Both the position numbers and the translations under genes were made by a program. Under the pieces are notes generated by a model. The model saw only the letters and a program-made list of their open reading frames with translations. It made no database searches and had not been told where the DNA came from. Shown here piece after piece: positions 61,471 through 64,000 of a stretch of DNA of 64,000 bases; position 1 is the first letter of the stretch; each line of letters opens with the position of its first letter. Source of the stretch: Cepaea nemoralis (Eukaryota; Mollusca; Gastropoda; Stylommatophora; Helicidae); contig JACEFZ010021375.1 in NCBI GenBank assembly GCA_014155875.1, positions 62,001 to 126,000 on the forward strand, written 5' to 3'.

Positions 61471-61557
61471 TGCCGCTGCTCCATTTACCCAAGTTAATAT
61501 ATTACCAAGTTGGTCTTCGTTTATCTAAGGTTGTTCTAACTGCAACCAATAAATGAT

Positions 61558-62776
<1,219 letters not shown>

Positions 62777-62951
62777 TAGTATGTGATAATTTGTAGACTG
62801 AACAGTACCGCTATTGACACTCTTCTAGGGGACAAAGACTAAACTAATTAGTTGGTTGCATAGCAGCCTTTTACGTGACTTTCCAATAAAATCCAGCATT
62901 TATTAGCGGTTTGTGATTTACTAGCCAATTGTAAGCTATTAAACTCTAGAG

Positions 62952-63158
62952 CAGGGGTGGTCAACACGAGGTCCGCGGGCCGCATGCGGCCCGCCGGTAT
63001 TCATGTTGGGGCCCGCGGAGTGGGAAACGACGATGTGGTCGAGGCTGTAGCGCGCTTGCTTGTTTACTTTAATTTAACAAACAAATTAGGTGCGTGGCCC
63101 GGCAGGAAATACTATTTCTGATATTTGGCCTACCTGCTGAAAAGGTTGGCCGCCCCTG
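62952..63158. mobile_element. hAT-type MITE, 207 bp
   Basis: CTCTAGAG at 62944-62951 and 63159-63166 is an 8-bp duplication. Ends CAGGGGTGGTCAAC and GTTGGCCGCCCCTG are imperfect inverted repeats. GGCCCGC-rich subterminal words resemble those of the hAT element at 45050-48412. Confidence 0.85.
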
Positions 63159-63166
63159 CTCTAGAG

Positions 63167-64000
63167 TACAGCACAGTGTGAGAAATACCCTCCCCCTCCC
63201 CCACCCCAAGGGCCTACCTATCTACCGCGAGTTAATAAACCACGGCATTATAATTTCTGATGAATTCTGTGACTCCCAAACAGGCGAGTCCATCGGGTTG
63301 TCGTAGATGAATCTCTGGATATTAATTTCACTGTGAAAACCAAGATCAGGGACCTGCAAAAACACAGCTGCTAACACGCTTTCCTGCCGGCCTGTGGTCA
63401 TACGTTAGAGTCTCCCCTAGACAGGGATTTAACACCAATAATAAAAACAAAAGTTACGTTTTCTTCATGTTGATCTAGCCTAAAATTGGAAGAAGGAAAC
63501 TTTATGGGAAGTAAAGGCGGCCATTGTGATATTGACCGCATACATCTACAACTTCGTTAAACGATTGTCAGCATTGGGTATGGTTAACCGCCAGCCTCAC
63601 ATGATGTAGACTTTTGCTGTAAAAAGCTATCAAAGTATTGAATGGAAACACTCCAGTGGAAGACAAGGGAACCCAACTTTGTATTTATCCATTGTAATAA
63701 TGTCTCACAAAACCTGAACTGTTACCTAAAGTACGGAAATCTCTTCGGCATGCAGGGAGCAAAACGCAATATAAAGATAATTCATTGGCACCTTGCCGTC
63801 TTGACAGACAATAGTTTGTTACATTGTGCTTTAAAAAATGCATAATAACCACAATCCATGGCGGTAGCGAATGTGACTGATCAGGCCAATTCGCGCTGTA
63901 GATGTTTGTCCACAATGGATGCATGTGAATACATCGTCATTTTCACCATCACGCACCATCTTACGTCTCACGCGCCCAGTGTGTGACCCAAAATAAAGGT
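63167..64000. other. Right end, nothing firmly recognised
   Basis: Overlapping ORFs of 67-79 codons at 63642-63924 show no motif. A tRNA-like segment near 63365-63420 (GCTGCTAACACGCTTTCCTG) could be a SINE head but is too short to support. Confidence 0.35.

Noticed and set aside
61247..61556. Ser/Pro-rich protein of 90-98 residues in three frames
   Set aside because: Produced by a (CCT)n tract; all three frames are open for that reason.

Overview
This is eukaryotic, animal DNA: AT-rich, microsatellite-heavy, with spliced exons and dense LINE, SINE, DNA-transposon and Helitron-like debris. The domain set and repeat types (tRNA-derived SINEs, RNase H-bearing LINEs, an ACAG-repeat element resembling bivalve 'pearl' elements) suggest a lophotrochozoan, most likely a mollusc. 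That placement is inference.

One host gene fills most of the window on the minus strand, from about 51.4 kb down to 1.2 kb. I assembled 15 coding exons by hand. They encode a signal peptide and LRRNT, seven single-exon leucine-rich repeats, an LRRCT, a WSC plus PKD exon, two C-type lectin domains of two exons each, and a last exon that reads through a hydrophobic helix to a stop. The order LRR-WSC-PKD-C-type lectin is that of the N-terminus of polycystin-1. Splice phases and junction codons agree at every boundary except two: a one-base frameshift in the second lectin domain and a phase clash after the LRRCT exon.

The introns are full of mobile elements. The largest is a 10,885-bp LTR element at 4851-15735 with 3.84-kb LTRs, a 5-bp target duplication (CAGAT), an 18-base tRNA-Pro type primer-binding site and a 3.2-kb internal region without gag or pol. 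It looks like an animal counterpart of plant LARDs, is nearly identical between its LTRs, and is the best candidate for something undescribed. Other elements are: an RNase H-bearing LINE with a 1088-aa ORF (51.6-54.9 kb) and four truncated relatives, most ending next to simple repeats; several copies of a second LINE family, some nested in each other; a SINE family with two alternative heads on one body; a hAT element (45.05-48.41 kb) with 8-bp duplications; two mariner remnants; a Tigger remnant; and an IS630/Tc1-like element that interrupts a LINE and whose removal restores the LINE frame.

The right end (55-64 kb), upstream of the host gene, is transposon-rich intergenic sequence. It holds a palindromic MITE also found at 1.75 kb, a Helitron-like element ending in eight tandem copies of its 3' part, and a hAT-type MITE. 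I found no rRNA gene, no functional tRNA gene and no CRISPR array.
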